Source: Deinococcus indicus
Lineage (GTDB): Bacteria > Deinococcota > Deinococci > Deinococcales > Deinococcaceae
NCBI RefSeq assembly: GCF_002198095.1
Contig: NZ_NHMK01000003.1
Span: forward strand, 35,726-99,725
Reading direction: 5' to 3'
Length of the DNA stretch: 64,000 nucleotides
This document shows positions 38,937 through 46,779 of the stretch, one piece after another (position 1 is the first letter of the stretch; each line of letters opens with the position of its first letter). Both the position numbers and the translations under genes were made by a program. The notes under the pieces are model-generated. The model searched no databases. It was given only the letters and a program-made list of their open reading frames with translations, and was not told the origin of the DNA.

Positions 38937-40561
38937 CAGCTGGCCGCCTGCTGCGCGGTGTGCTTGACGTGGCTGGTGCTGAACTTCGCGATGCTCAGGC
39001 GGTCGCCACTGTCGAGGTAGACGGTTGGGCCGTCGATGCGTTCGATGCGGACCAGGGTGCCGCTCGCCTTGTGCCGCCAGATCTTCCCGGCCGCCAGGGC
39101 GCCCTCGGCCTCGATGGCCGCATCGACCGGCGCGTCCGCCTGGACCGGGGCGGGGCGGGCACCTTCGTTCTTCACGTCGTACGCGTGACCCAAGGCCAGC
39201 TGCGGGGCCTGGGGTCTCTGGCCGGAGAGCATCTCGGCCGTGAAGGCCTTGCCGAGCAGGCGGTCCAGGGCGTAGTACCCGGCGTTCGGCATGCCGCCGG
39301 GAATGCGGGCGGCGTCGTGCGACGCGGCCTTCGCGGCGCGGTCCAGTTCGGCGTCCGTCAGGCGGGGCAGCAGGTGGCGGTGCGTGCCGGGCAGGGCCAG
39401 CTGCTCGCGCAGGTGCCCGAGGCGCTTGGCACTGCTGGCCTGCATCAGGGCCCGCAGAACCTTCAGACCTTCCGGGTCACGGGCGGGCCGGGCCTGGAGG
39501 TCCGCGAGCGGGATGGGTTCCAGGGCCAGGATCGCCCAGCCCTGAGTGCCGGAGTTCTCCACAGGGTTTTCCACAGGGGCCGCCGCGGCCGGCGGAACAT
39601 CTTCAAGGGATTGGGCTGTGCCTGATTCGCCGCCTTCCACGCCAGACCCGACCAGTTGATCCAAGAGCAGGTCCTCGCCACCTTCGGCGTCCGTGTCTTC
39701 AGGCAGACCTTCAGGGGTTCCGCCGTCAGGCGAAAGGTCATCATCATCGCGAACCTCGGGCGCCTCACCCAGGTCAGTGATGATGGATGATTTTTTCTCT
39801 GGGGGAGTCTCTGCCGGAGTCTCTGTGGGAATCTCTGCTGGAGTCTCTGTATAAGAAATTATCAAATCGGTAGTTTCGAAATTACCGTTTTGGTAATCCG
39901 GTTTTTGCCTTTCGGGTAATTCCGTTATTACCGTTTTGGTAATTTGGTTATTACCCTTTTGATAATAACCAACTTCCCCGCCCCCGGTCCCCCCGGTGGG
40001 GTCGGCCGCTCCGGCCTGGACCTCGCCAGCGGCTCCGTCCACCTCGTCGGCCTGCACTTTGCGGCGGTTGCCGGAGGTGGGCTTGCTGCCCTTCTTGCGC
40101 ACCAGCTCGCGCTTCACTTTCGGCTCCACGCGGCCCGCCTGGCGCTCCTCCAGGGGGGTTTGGAGCATCTGCTGCCACAGCTCCATGAAGCGGTCCTCGT
40201 TGATGCTGATGTGGGTGGTGGGGTCCCCCGCGAACTTCCAGACCCGGAACGTCGCGAGGCCGCGCTGCTCCAGCGTCCGGCGTGCACCCATGGCCTCCTT
40301 GCTGGTCAGGCGGATCTCGGCCCACCAGTCCCGGTCGGACTTGGCCAGCCAGCGGCGACCCTCGCGCTCGATGCTGAGGCGGGAGTCGTCGTCGCTGCGG
40401 TTCTTGCGGGGCAGGCGCCAGTACACCATCTGGCTGAGCATCAGCCCGGCCTTCAGGTCCCCAGCCATGTCGATGTAGATCTTCTTGAGGTCGATGGTGT
40501 CGTTCGATTCGCGTTCCCAGATGATGAAATCCCGGAAATCGGCGATGGGGCCTGTGGTCAC
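38936..40561 (-). CDS. replication initiator-like protein carrying the origin in its gene
   Basis: 541 residues from GTG 40561 with TAGGAG at six bases. N-terminal 130 residues: LMLSQMVYWRLPRKNRSDDDSRLSIEREGRRWLAKSDRDWWAEIRLTSKEAMGARRTLEQRGLATFRVWKFAGDPTTHISIN is the winged-helix domain of phage replication initiators (lambda O / replisome-organiser type). The middle (170-340) is low-complexity and acidic and is encoded by the iteron array 39858-39970 and the short repeats at 39805-39850. The C-terminal part (350-541) is helical plus a small beta domain (GKIWRHKASGTLVRIERIDGPTVYLDSGDRLSIAKFS). Confidence 0.78.
   Translation of the reverse strand: MTTGPIADFRDFIIWERESNDTIDLKKIYIDMAGDLKAGLMLSQMVYWRLPRKNRSDDDSRLSIEREGRRWLAKSDRDWWAEIRLTSKEAMGARRTLEQRGLATFRVWKFAGDPTTHISINEDRFMELWQQMLQTPLEERQAGRVEPKVKRELVRKKGSKPTSGNRRKVQADEVDGAAGEVQAGAADPTGGTGGGEVGYYQKGNNQITKTVITELPERQKPDYQNGNFETTDLIISYTETPAEIPTETPAETPPEKKSSIITDLGEAPEVRDDDDLSPDGGTPEGLPEDTDAEGGEDLLLDQLVGSGVEGGESGTAQSLEDVPPAAAAPVENPVENSGTQGWAILALEPIPLADLQARPARDPEGLKVLRALMQASSAKRLGHLREQLALPGTHRHLLPRLTDAELDRAAKAASHDAARIPGGMPNAGYYALDRLLGKAFTAEMLSGQRPQAPQLALGHAYDVKNEGARPAPVQADAPVDAAIEAEGALAAGKIWRHKASGTLVRIERIDGPTVYLDSGDRLSIAKFSTSHVKHTAQQAAS
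39858..39970. other. probable replication origin: five 17-bp iterons at 23-bp spacing
   Basis: ATTACCGTTTTGGTAAT occurs exactly at 39881 and 39927; 15/17 at 39950, 12/17 at 39904 and 11/17 at 39858. All five begin exactly 23 bases apart. Each unit is itself a dyad (ATTACC/GGTAAT). The array is strikingly AT-rich in this GC-rich genome and lies inside the initiator gene, as lambda ori lies inside O. At 39946-39970 GGTTATTA/TAATAACC forms an extra inverted repeat. Further AT-rich DNA (39780-39800) could be the unwinding element. Confidence 0.8.
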
Positions 40562-40582
40562 GGTGTTCTCCTACGCGCGCAT

Positions 40583-40673
40583 CGGGCATGGGTGCCCGTC
40601 CGGTCTGTTGACCGGGGACCAGCAGGGCGCGTATCCTGCTGGTAGGCGAAAGTCCTGCCCCACATGCGTGGGG
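40583..40673 (-). promoter_or_regulatory. leader of the initiator gene with four successive hairpins
   Basis: Inverted repeats CGGGCA/TGCCCG (40583-40598), CCGGTC/GACCGG (40600-40615), CCAGCAGG/CCTGCTGG (40619-40642) and CCCCAC/GTGGGG (40658-40673), then an A8 run. They stand between the candidate promoter at 40.8 kb and the GTG at 40561, so they would be in the 5' leader RNA or be protein sites. CCGGTC/GACCGG recurs before the gene starting at 46083. Confidence 0.65.
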
Positions 40674-40785
40674 GTAAAAAAAAGGTTGTTCACGGTGATC
40701 CCTTCTGCGTACTACGAGCTGGCCGGCTCTCGCGGAGGGGGTTTCCCTTTTGGTCAGTTGCTCGGTGACCTCCGGGGATGCTGGC

Positions 40786-40813
40786 AGTGTAGCGCATCTC
40801 CCGTTCATGTCAT
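40786..40813 (-). promoter_or_regulatory. candidate promoter for the initiator gene
   Basis: Minus strand -35 ATGACA (40813-40808), 16-base spacer, -10 TACACT (40791-40786). It overlaps the stop of 40810-41406 and reads into the hairpin leader. Confidence 0.4.
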
Positions 40814-41406
40814 GCAACTGTCCCGCCCGCGAGAGCGTCCTCGGCCTGCGCTGGCCAGTTCCTTCTGATCCAGCGTTCCTCGTCCCGGAGGTCGGCGCGT
40901 TTCATGCTCCGGACCGCTTCCAGACGTGATTCCCGCATGCTGTCCGTGAAGGTCGGGTTCCACCAGGGGCCCGGCCCGAGCAGCGCCGCGCGGATCCGCT
41001 CGTCGAGCGCCTTCTCGTCGGTTTCTACCGGTGCGGGCGAATTTTGCGGGACGGTGGGGGCTTCCGGATGGAACGGCGGCGGGTCCTCCTCGGGCGTCTC
41101 GGCTGGCCGGACGATCAGGTACCGCGTGCCGTCCCAGCTGCTCAGCTCCGTGTCGAACAGGACCCACCCGGCTGCGTCCGCGACCGCTCTGGCCTCGTCC
41201 GGACTGGCCTCGCCGTTCTTGCGGCTCAGGTAGATCACGTCCCCGTCCGCCGTCCCGACCCGCACCTGCAGGCCCTTACTCAGCACGTGCGACCGCTGCT
41301 TGCCGTCCGATCGGCTCGCGCGGAACAGGCCCGCCAGCGTCACCGCCAGCTGCGTCACCGGCTGCGGAGCAGGGGCGGGATCATCAGCGGCGAAGAGGGT
41401 GGTCAC
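40810..41406 (-). CDS. unknown 198-residue protein
   Basis: GLFRASRSDGKQRSHVLSKGLQVRVGTADGDVIYLSRKNGEASPDEARAVADAAGWVLFDTELSSWDGTRYLIVRP (about 28-101) is an alpha-beta domain, followed by a Pro-rich linker and a helical end (KALDERIRAALLGPGPWWNPTFTDSMRESRLEAVRSMKRADLRDEERWIRRNW). Upstream of the replication gene; role unknown. Confidence 0.6.
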   Translation of the reverse strand: MTTLFAADDPAPAPQPVTQLAVTLAGLFRASRSDGKQRSHVLSKGLQVRVGTADGDVIYLSRKNGEASPDEARAVADAAGWVLFDTELSSWDGTRYLIVRPAETPEEDPPPFHPEAPTVPQNSPAPVETDEKALDERIRAALLGPGPWWNPTFTDSMRESRLEAVRSMKRADLRDEERWIRRNWPAQAEDALAGGTVA

Positions 41407-42146
41407 ACATCCACCTGGAGCAGGCCGCCCTGCGGGTACGGCCGCGCGCCGAAGTAGCGTTTCAGGATGGGCTGGAAGTCCACGGCCACGCCGTCCACGA
41501 CCCTCGTGATGTCGCCGTCGCCCAGGGCGTGCGTGGCGTCCAGCTCGCTGACCACGGCGTACTGCATGGTGGTGTGGACCGCCAGTTCCTGTTCCGTGAA
41601 GTTATCTTTCGTCGTCGTCTTTCCGCGCGACAGCTGGATCTCCTGGGCGACCATGCCGGTCACGCTGACGTTCAGGCGGTTGTGGACGTACCGGTACCCG
41701 CGTTTGCTGGAGCCATGGCGACCCAGGCAGCTGTTCAGCATGATGCTGGAGTGCTTGTGCTGCGCGCGCCGGGCCAGCCAGCGGGACTGCTCAGGGTCGG
41801 TCTGAGCGTCGATCAACTCGGCGGCCAATTCGGCGTCCCCGGCGAGGTAGCGATCGACGAGCTTGTTGGCGGCCGCGCGGTACTTCTTGCCGAGCATGCC
41901 GGGCAGGACCGTGACGATCCGGCGCCACCCGGCTTCACTCGTGACGGGGGTTAAACGCTGTCCAGCACCCGGAAATTTGAGGTTGTTACAGAATGTTACA
42001 ACCTCGGGGTAGGCCTCCACGAGGCGGCGCCACATCACGCGGGGCTGCTTGGCCCCCATGACTTCCAGCGCGTCGAACACGCTGATCTGTCCGTCTGCCG
42101 TGCGGCGGATGGTGGGGGCGTCGGGAAGGGTCAGGGTTTCGCTCAT
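41403..42146 (-). CDS. KilA/BRO-like phage protein (antirepressor-type)
   Basis: 247 residues; AGGAG six bases before ATG 42146. Residues 15-100: TADGQISVFDALEVMGAKQPRVMWRRLVEAYPEVVTFCNNLKFPGAGQRLTPVTSEAGWRRIVTVLPGMLGKKYRAAANKLVDRYLAGD. The YPEV ... FPGxGQRxTPV ... LPG text is characteristic of a domain shared by BRO-N/KilA-type phage and plasmid proteins. The C-terminal part (130-247) includes HKHSSIMLNSCLGRHGSSKRGYRYVHNRLNVSVTGM. Probably a DNA-binding regulator. Confidence 0.6.
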   Translation of the reverse strand: MSETLTLPDAPTIRRTADGQISVFDALEVMGAKQPRVMWRRLVEAYPEVVTFCNNLKFPGAGQRLTPVTSEAGWRRIVTVLPGMLGKKYRAAANKLVDRYLAGDAELAAELIDAQTDPEQSRWLARRAQHKHSSIMLNSCLGRHGSSKRGYRYVHNRLNVSVTGMVAQEIQLSRGKTTTKDNFTEQELAVHTTMQYAVVSELDATHALGDGDITRVVDGVAVDFQPILKRYFGARPYPQGGLLQVDV

Positions 42147-42167
42147 CAGCAGCTCCTTCAACAGTGG

Positions 42168-42196
42168 AAGGCCCCCAGCCGTAACTCGGGGGCCTT
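42168..42196. terminator. hairpin terminator, possibly bidirectional
   Basis: AAGGCCCCC / GGGGGCCTT around an 11-base loop, between the stop of 42307-42693 and the start of 41403-42146. It is followed by CTTCTTCCTT on the plus side and CCAC on the minus side. Confidence 0.6.
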
Positions 42197-42306
42197 CTTC
42201 CTTGCCGCGCATCTCTGACCGTGCGCGCCTCGGTCGGTGGTGGGGGTCGTCAGGTGTGCCCTGACGCTCCCCATGCGGCCCCGGCGTGGTGACCAGGGCG
42301 GGTGGA

Positions 42307-42693
42307 TCAGTACTGCTGAACGACGAATCGGGGCGGGCGCTCCAGGACGTCCATGACGTGCTTGACCGCCACGCGGACCTGCGCGAGGCTCACGGCGTCC
42401 TGAAGGTCGGGCGGGGCGTTGATCTGCCCGCCGTCCTCGAGGAGGCGTTGCGTGGCGACCAGGGCCAGCAGGATCAGTTCGCTGTCCTCGCGCGGGAGGT
42501 CCAGGGGCGTGCCGGTCAGGCTGTATGCCTCCAGGTCGTCCCGGACCCGACGGAGCTTGGCGGCGGTGAGGATCGGCGTGATGTCCTGCCCGAGGCGGTT
42601 GTCCTCGGTGACGTGGTTCAGGACCAGGCTGACGCAGCCGAGCATGGTCAGTCCGAGGGTCTCGGGATCCGGTGCGGTGGCGGCGGCCGTCAT
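42307..42693 (-). CDS. unknown 128-residue helical protein
   Basis: ATG overlaps the upstream stop. ETLGLTMLGCVSLVLNHVTEDNRLGQDITPILTAAKLRRVRDDLEAYSLTGTPLDLPREDSELILLALVATQRLLEDGG ... VRVAVKHVMDVL; all-helical. Last gene before the terminator. Not recognised. Confidence 0.58.
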   Translation of the reverse strand: MTAAATAPDPETLGLTMLGCVSLVLNHVTEDNRLGQDITPILTAAKLRRVRDDLEAYSLTGTPLDLPREDSELILLALVATQRLLEDGGQINAPPDLQDAVSLAQVRVAVKHVMDVLERPPRFVVQQY

Positions 42694-43184
42694 GCGGTGG
42701 GCGCCTCGGGCAGGTGGATGGTATGGGTGCAGTTGAGCGTGACACTCAGGTGCGCGTGCGCGAGCAGGAGCGCCAGGGGGCTGTGGCCGGCGATGTTCTC
42801 TCCGTGCTCCTGGGCCTCGCCGACGGCGAAGGTCAGGGTGTACAGCGCGAACGCGATGTCCTGCACGTCGAGGACCGGTTCCCGGCCCGCCTGCATGTCC
42901 TCGATGGAGTCCGTGAGTTCCGTGGTGAGGGCGGCCAGGACCTTGCGGGTGTCCTCGTCGATGTCGGGGTCCTGACTGGAGTGCTGAACGACGTCCCGTG
43001 CGACGGTCCAGGCCTGCAGGCCGGTCGTGCCGTTCTGGATCTGGTCGGCAGCGCGTTCCAGTCCGAGGAGCCACGCGCCGTGGCGGTCCTCGGCGGTGGT
43101 GACGTCCACGCCGAGGATGCCGAGGGCGGCGTGCAGGCGGGCGCTGAAGGCGGGGCCGGTGGGGAGGGGTTCAGTTGGTGTCAT
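42690..43184 (-). CDS. unknown 164-residue helical protein
   Basis: AFSARLHAALGILGVDVTTAEDRHGAWLLGLERAADQIQNGTTGLQAWTVARDVVQHSSQDPDIDEDTRKVLAALTTELTDSIEDMQAGREP ... FALYTLTFAVGEAQEHGENIAGHSPLALLLAHAHLSVTL; helical with hydrophobic stretches but no clear membrane span. Not recognised. Confidence 0.58.
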   Translation of the reverse strand: MTPTEPLPTGPAFSARLHAALGILGVDVTTAEDRHGAWLLGLERAADQIQNGTTGLQAWTVARDVVQHSSQDPDIDEDTRKVLAALTTELTDSIEDMQAGREPVLDVQDIAFALYTLTFAVGEAQEHGENIAGHSPLALLLAHAHLSVTLNCTHTIHLPEAPTA

Positions 43185-43746
43185 GGTTCTCCGTGCGGCG
43201 CAGTTCCTGCTGCACGCGGTCGCGGTGGGCGGAGGTGAGGACGACGGTCCTGCCGCCGCTGCTGAGGGTGACGCTCTCGATGCCGTCGCTTTCGTTCACC
43301 ATCTTCTGGACGCCGTCCCTGAACTCCTCGGCGGCCGTAAGAATCGGGTTGGCGTTCATGGTTTCCAGCAGGACGCGGAAGTCCAGGTGCGGCAACGCGT
43401 CCGCGTTTTCCCGCAGGGCGTACCCAGACAGGAAGTGCTCCAGGTTGTGGTGCGGGTTGAAGCCGTCCAGGCGCATCACCGCACCGAACCGGAAGTCCTT
43501 GGTGGTGCTCTTGACGAAGAACAGGTTGAAGGTGCGCCTCTCGCCGGCTTCATCCGTGACGTGCAGCTGCGCGGTGACGGTACCGCCCTTCCCGGCCTTC
43601 TGGACGCGGGCGGCGCGGTGTAGGAGGCGCAGGTCCGTGCCGCTCGGGAGGACCAGCGTCAGTTCCGTGAACGGCTCCCCGAGTTTGTTGTGCTTGTGGG
43701 CGAGGCTGTCGAGGTCCACGCGGACGGTCTGTTCCTGGCGGGTCAT
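43171..43746 (-). CDS. unknown 191-residue protein
   Basis: VRVDLDSLAHKHNKLGEPFTELTLVLPSGTDLRLLHRAARVQKAGKGGTVTAQLHVTDEAGERRTFNLFFVKSTTKDFRFGAVMRLDGF, then helical (ILTAAEEFRDGVQKMVNESDGIESVTLSSGGRTVVLTSAHRDRVQQEL). Alpha-beta. Not recognised. The ATG overlaps the upstream stop. Confidence 0.6.
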   Translation of the reverse strand: MTRQEQTVRVDLDSLAHKHNKLGEPFTELTLVLPSGTDLRLLHRAARVQKAGKGGTVTAQLHVTDEAGERRTFNLFFVKSTTKDFRFGAVMRLDGFNPHHNLEHFLSGYALRENADALPHLDFRVLLETMNANPILTAAEEFRDGVQKMVNESDGIESVTLSSGGRTVVLTSAHRDRVQQELRRTENHDTN

Positions 43747-43964
43747 GAACCCACCAGAGCGGTGCTGACGCCGCGCAGACCGTGGCAGCCGACGACCACC
43801 ATCAGGACGCTGAACATCAGCAGGATCAGCGGCGCGAACTGGTCGGCGAGCATGTGGCGGCGGTTGGAGTACAGGACGCTCAGGCACACCGCGCCGAACA
43901 GCAGGCCGCTCAGCAGCAGAGCGACCGACAGGATCGTCAGGCCCACCAGGGCCAGGGCGCTCAC
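43743..43964 (-). CDS. small two-span membrane protein
   Basis: 73 residues from GTG 43964 (overlap GTGA). Hydrophobic segments LALVGLTILSVALLLSGLLFGAVCLSVLY (about 4-32) and APLILLMFSVLMVVVGCHG (about 44-62). Unknown role. Confidence 0.62.
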   Translation of the reverse strand: MSALALVGLTILSVALLLSGLLFGAVCLSVLYSNRRHMLADQFAPLILLMFSVLMVVVGCHGLRGVSTALVGS

Positions 43965-44371
43965 GCGGGCTCCGCGAGGAACTCGGTCAGGCGGTGCCCG
44001 GTGACGTCCTCCACCCGGAAGAAGGCGGGCTGATGCCCATGCCGTGCGGCCCAGGCGTCGAACACCTGATCGAGCTGCACCTGCAGGTCGTCGAGTTGAT
44101 CTTCCGGTACGTTGGCCAGCCACTCGCTCGCGGCCGGGCCGTGCATCTGAACCGCGGCGCTCGCGGCTTCGGGGAGCAGGGCGTCCACGCTGCCCAGGAA
44201 CAGGCTGGCGGCGGGCGTGACGGCGCGGGCCAGGAACACGCGCGGGTGATCGCACACCAGGGGCGGGTGGTCGAGCGCGTGGCGGGCGGCGGCGTCGCGG
44301 GTGGGGAACGGACCGGACCACGGGCCGTCCATATCCCAGGCGCAGAGCCAGGGACGGGAATCGTCAGGCAT
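43961..44371 (-). CDS. unknown 136-residue protein
   Basis: DDSRPWLCAWDMDGPWSGPFPTRDAAARHALDHPPLVCDHPRVFLARAVTPAASLFLGSVDALLPEAASAAVQMHGPAASEWLANVPEDQLDDLQVQLDQVFDAWAARHG: the start (CAWDxDGxWSGPFPTRDAAARHAL) resembles small SPOR/nucleotide-like domains, but no family is certain. Confidence 0.58.
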   Translation of the reverse strand: MPDDSRPWLCAWDMDGPWSGPFPTRDAAARHALDHPPLVCDHPRVFLARAVTPAASLFLGSVDALLPEAASAAVQMHGPAASEWLANVPEDQLDDLQVQLDQVFDAWAARHGHQPAFFRVEDVTGHRLTEFLAEPA

Positions 44372-44385
44372 GAGGGACTCCTTAC

Positions 44386-44556
44386 TTATAGAGAGGTGGC
44401 GATCAGGACGATCACGGCCGCGATGACGGCGGCCCAGATGACCAGCAGGGACAGGGAGGCGTGTTGCTGCTGTTTGAGCTGCAGGCGCAAGACGCGGAGC
44501 AGGTAGCGGTCCTGGGATTCACCGGGACGCGGTGGGGGCGGAACGATTCGGCCCAT
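44386..44556 (-). CDS. 56-residue tail-anchored membrane peptide
   Basis: Pro-rich, basic N-terminus (GRIVPPPPRPGESQDRYLLRVLRLQLKQQQH), then one C-terminal membrane helix (ASLSLLVIWAAVIAAVIVLIATSL). The ATG overlaps the upstream stop (TGATG) and the frame ends TAA. Single-span, C-tail anchored. Function unknown. Confidence 0.62.
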   Translation of the reverse strand: MGRIVPPPPRPGESQDRYLLRVLRLQLKQQQHASLSLLVIWAAVIAAVIVLIATSL

Positions 44557-45083
44557 CAGCGGGACTCTTTCGGGCGGCCGAGGCGGATGCCGAACGGGTT
44601 CAGGCGGAACTGGATCTGTTCAGCCGGCGAGCCGCTTTGCCGCCCGGCGTCCCCGCTGGCGATGAACTGGTGGTCGTCCCACCATTCCAGCGACCAGTGC
44701 CCCCAGCGTTCCCGGAAGTACACCGGGCGGCCCGTCTCTGCGTCCTGGCCGTCCAGTTGGAGCGGGGAGGCTTCGCAGGTGACGGCCCAGTCCACGATGG
44801 TCATGGTCGGCGCGGCCAGCCCGGTGAGGACTTCGATCGTGGATTGGTCAGCGCTCAATTCGTGTTCCGCCATGACCGTCTTCAACGCGACCTGCAAGCG
44901 ATCCCCGACCGCTTCCCGGACGTCCGGCGCGGTGGCCAGGGCATACAGCAGGCGCGCGAGAGCGTCGTACGAGATCTCGGTGGACTTGCCGTAGGGGAAG
45001 ATCCCCGGACCCTGGATGTACAGGCTCTCCGTGCGGGTTTCAATGCCGATCTGGTCATCCTGCGTGTCTGCGACGTACCCCAT
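44556..45083 (-). CDS. unknown 175-residue acidic protein
   Basis: GYVADTQDDQIGIETRTESLYIQGPGIFPYGKSTEISYDALARLLYALATAPDVREAVGDRLQVALKTVMAEHELSADQSTIEVL ... VYFRERWGHWSLEWWDDHQFIASGD. Mixed alpha-beta; aromatic-rich C-terminal half. Not recognised. Starts at TGATG. Confidence 0.58.
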   Translation of the reverse strand: MGYVADTQDDQIGIETRTESLYIQGPGIFPYGKSTEISYDALARLLYALATAPDVREAVGDRLQVALKTVMAEHELSADQSTIEVLTGLAAPTMTIVDWAVTCEASPLQLDGQDAETGRPVYFRERWGHWSLEWWDDHQFIASGDAGRQSGSPAEQIQFRLNPFGIRLGRPKESR

Positions 45084-45646
45084 CAACCCTCACCTCCAGC
45101 GTCGGCCTGAGCGCGCGCGCGAGTGCTGCCCCTGCCCCGACACTCCGGGCAGGTTTCAGGAATCCACAGTCCCTCGGCGTCGCGCGCACTGCTGGCCATT
45201 CCGATCCCGTTGCAGCGTTTGCAACCCTCACCCCCAGCGCTGGTCTGAGCGAGTGCGGCGGCAAGGCGGGCCTGCGCGTCACGGAAGGCGATGCGGACTT
45301 CCGGAAGCTCGGCAGCGGCCTTCAGTGCTAATCCGTAGGCCCTGCCCAGCTGGATGACGTCGAACCGCGCGTCGTCCTCTTCTTTGGGCAGAGGCCTCGG
45401 GCGGCCAGTCGTGTTGTTGGCGGCTCGCACGGCCTCGTTCACGCTCTCTGGCGTGTCCTGCTCCGCCCCAGCCTGGGCGCGCAGGGCCAACACGGCCGGT
45501 TCGAGCACGTCGATGTACCCCTGGATCACTGCGGCTTTTGCGCGCAGGGTGTCACCCGCGAGGTTCGGTAGGCAGGCGTCGGTGTTGGGAAGGTCGCGCC
45601 GCATCTGCCCGAGCAGCGCGTCGATCTGTTCCAGTGGCCCGGTCAT
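45083..45646 (-). CDS. helical protein with C-terminal DnaJ-like zinc finger
   Basis: 187 residues. Residues 1-140 helical; then CKRCNGIG ... CPECRGRG (about 144-175), the same CxxCxGxG pair as in 28504-28812. Phage proteins often carry one such finger. Role unknown; possibly RNA or protein binding. Confidence 0.65.
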   Translation of the reverse strand: MTGPLEQIDALLGQMRRDLPNTDACLPNLAGDTLRAKAAVIQGYIDVLEPAVLALRAQAGAEQDTPESVNEAVRAANNTTGRPRPLPKEEDDARFDVIQLGRAYGLALKAAAELPEVRIAFRDAQARLAAALAQTSAGGEGCKRCNGIGMASSARDAEGLWIPETCPECRGRGSTRARAQADAGGEG

Positions 45647-46083
45647 GCCCGCTCCGGCGGTCTGGTGAGGTTCAGTCCGGCGAACGCGGGGAAGTGCGCG
45701 GGGACCAGGGTGGTGATGGCGCGCTCCAGCAGCGGCGTGAGCGGCTCGCCCAGGTCGCGGATCAGTTCTGCCGGGGTGGGCAGGCCGACGCGGGCCGTCA
45801 TGGCCAGCAGGGCCGCCATGCGCAGCGGGGAGCCGCACTGCCGCAGGAGCAGGTAGACCTGCATGCCGCTCAGGCCGCAGGTGTCCACGTCCAGCAGCGC
45901 ACCGGGGCCGATCTGTTCGTGGCAGGTGGCCAGGGCGCACAGGGCCGCGACGCCGCCCGGATTCCCGTCAGCGCTCAGGGCGAGGATGGCGTCGTGGACC
46001 GTCATGTCCGCCCGGAGGCGGGGGGCCGGAACTCCGGGGAGGCCCAGGGCTCCGGCGAGGGCTGCACTCGTGAATGCGTTCAC
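45643..46083 (-). CDS. unknown 146-residue protein
   Basis: From GTG 46083 with AGGAG upstream; the leader carries the CCGGTC/GACCGG hairpin (46096-46114 region). VHDAILALSADGNPGGVAALCALATCHEQIGPGALLDVDTCGLSGMQVYLLLRQCGSPLRMAALLAMTARVGLPTPAELIRDLGEPLTPLLERAITTLVPAHFPAFAGLN; helical. Not recognised. Confidence 0.58.
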   Translation of the reverse strand: MNAFTSAALAGALGLPGVPAPRLRADMTVHDAILALSADGNPGGVAALCALATCHEQIGPGALLDVDTCGLSGMQVYLLLRQCGSPLRMAALLAMTARVGLPTPAELIRDLGEPLTPLLERAITTLVPAHFPAFAGLNLTRPPERA

Positions 46084-46209
46084 AGGTCACTCCTGGCCGG
46101 TCAACAGGACCGGCGGGTCTTCATGAAACGTCGGATAATCTCAGTTCGGCGATGGAGACTGATCAGCCCTGGCGAAGGGGGGAGAGCCCCCATGCCCCGG
46201 CCCTGGCGT

Positions 46210-46779
46210 TCAGACGTTCGGGAAGTTCAGGGGCCACAGCAACGCCGCCCCACCCAGGTACGGAGCGTCCGAGTAGTACTCGAGGAACAGGTCCTCCGCC
46301 CGGGCACTGTGCGGACGCCCCGGCACCCAGAACGCAGCGCTCCGGTCGACCCGCGTCAGGGTCCCGGTGGGCACGTCACCCAGCCACTCCGCCAGGACCT
46401 CGAGGCTGTCCGCCGCGTAGAGTTCCAGGGAACCGTCCGGCATGCCCCGCATGAAGTACTGCACGCTCCCGGCGAGCCGGTCGAGGCGTTCGAGTTCCGC
46501 GACGATCAACGCCCCGGCGCGCACCAGGTTGTGGCGGTGCGTGCCGGGCCTGAAGCTCGCGCGGTCCCAGGGCCACAGGATGCGGCCCACGTCCGTTCCG
46601 TAGCCGTCCTGCGGGTTCACGGGGCTGTGGTCGCCGGCGTGCGCGTACGCGGCGGCTGCGTCGGCCAGTTCGCCAGTCACGTGCTGATCGTCATGTTCCA
46701 GCGTCCAGCCTTCCACCTGCACCTGCCGCTCCCGCTCCTCGCGGATCAGGGCGAGGGCGCGTTCCGGAGCGGTCGTCAT
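46210..46779 (-). CDS. nucleotide pyrophosphohydrolase-like (MazG-type helical) protein
   Basis: 189 residues. ALIREERERQVQVEGWTLEHDDQHVTGELADAAAAYAHAGD ... LWPWDRASFRPGTHRHNLVRAGALIVAELERLDR matches the phage family with ER-x2-Q-x4-GW-T-x2-HDD-x6-LA-x-AA-x-Y ... WPW ... K/R-P ... R-x-LV-A-ALI-AE-x-ER-x-R, usually annotated as dATP/dGTP pyrophosphohydrolase-like. The C-terminal 80 residues are extra and unrecognised. Overlaps the upstream gene by four bases. Confidence 0.6.
   Translation of the reverse strand: MTTAPERALALIREERERQVQVEGWTLEHDDQHVTGELADAAAAYAHAGDHSPVNPQDGYGTDVGRILWPWDRASFRPGTHRHNLVRAGALIVAELERLDRLAGSVQYFMRGMPDGSLELYAADSLEVLAEWLGDVPTGTLTRVDRSAAFWVPGRPHSARAEDLFLEYYSDAPYLGGAALLWPLNFPNV

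Noticed and set aside
39805..39970. Repeats as a CRISPR array
   Set aside because: Units lie 23 bp apart with almost no spacer, are coding, and no cas gene is present. They fit iterons.
40658..40688. Hairpin plus A8 as a terminator
   Set aside because: On the plus strand the hairpin is followed by A, not T, and on the minus strand the T-run precedes the stem, so it does not fit a Rho-independent terminator.
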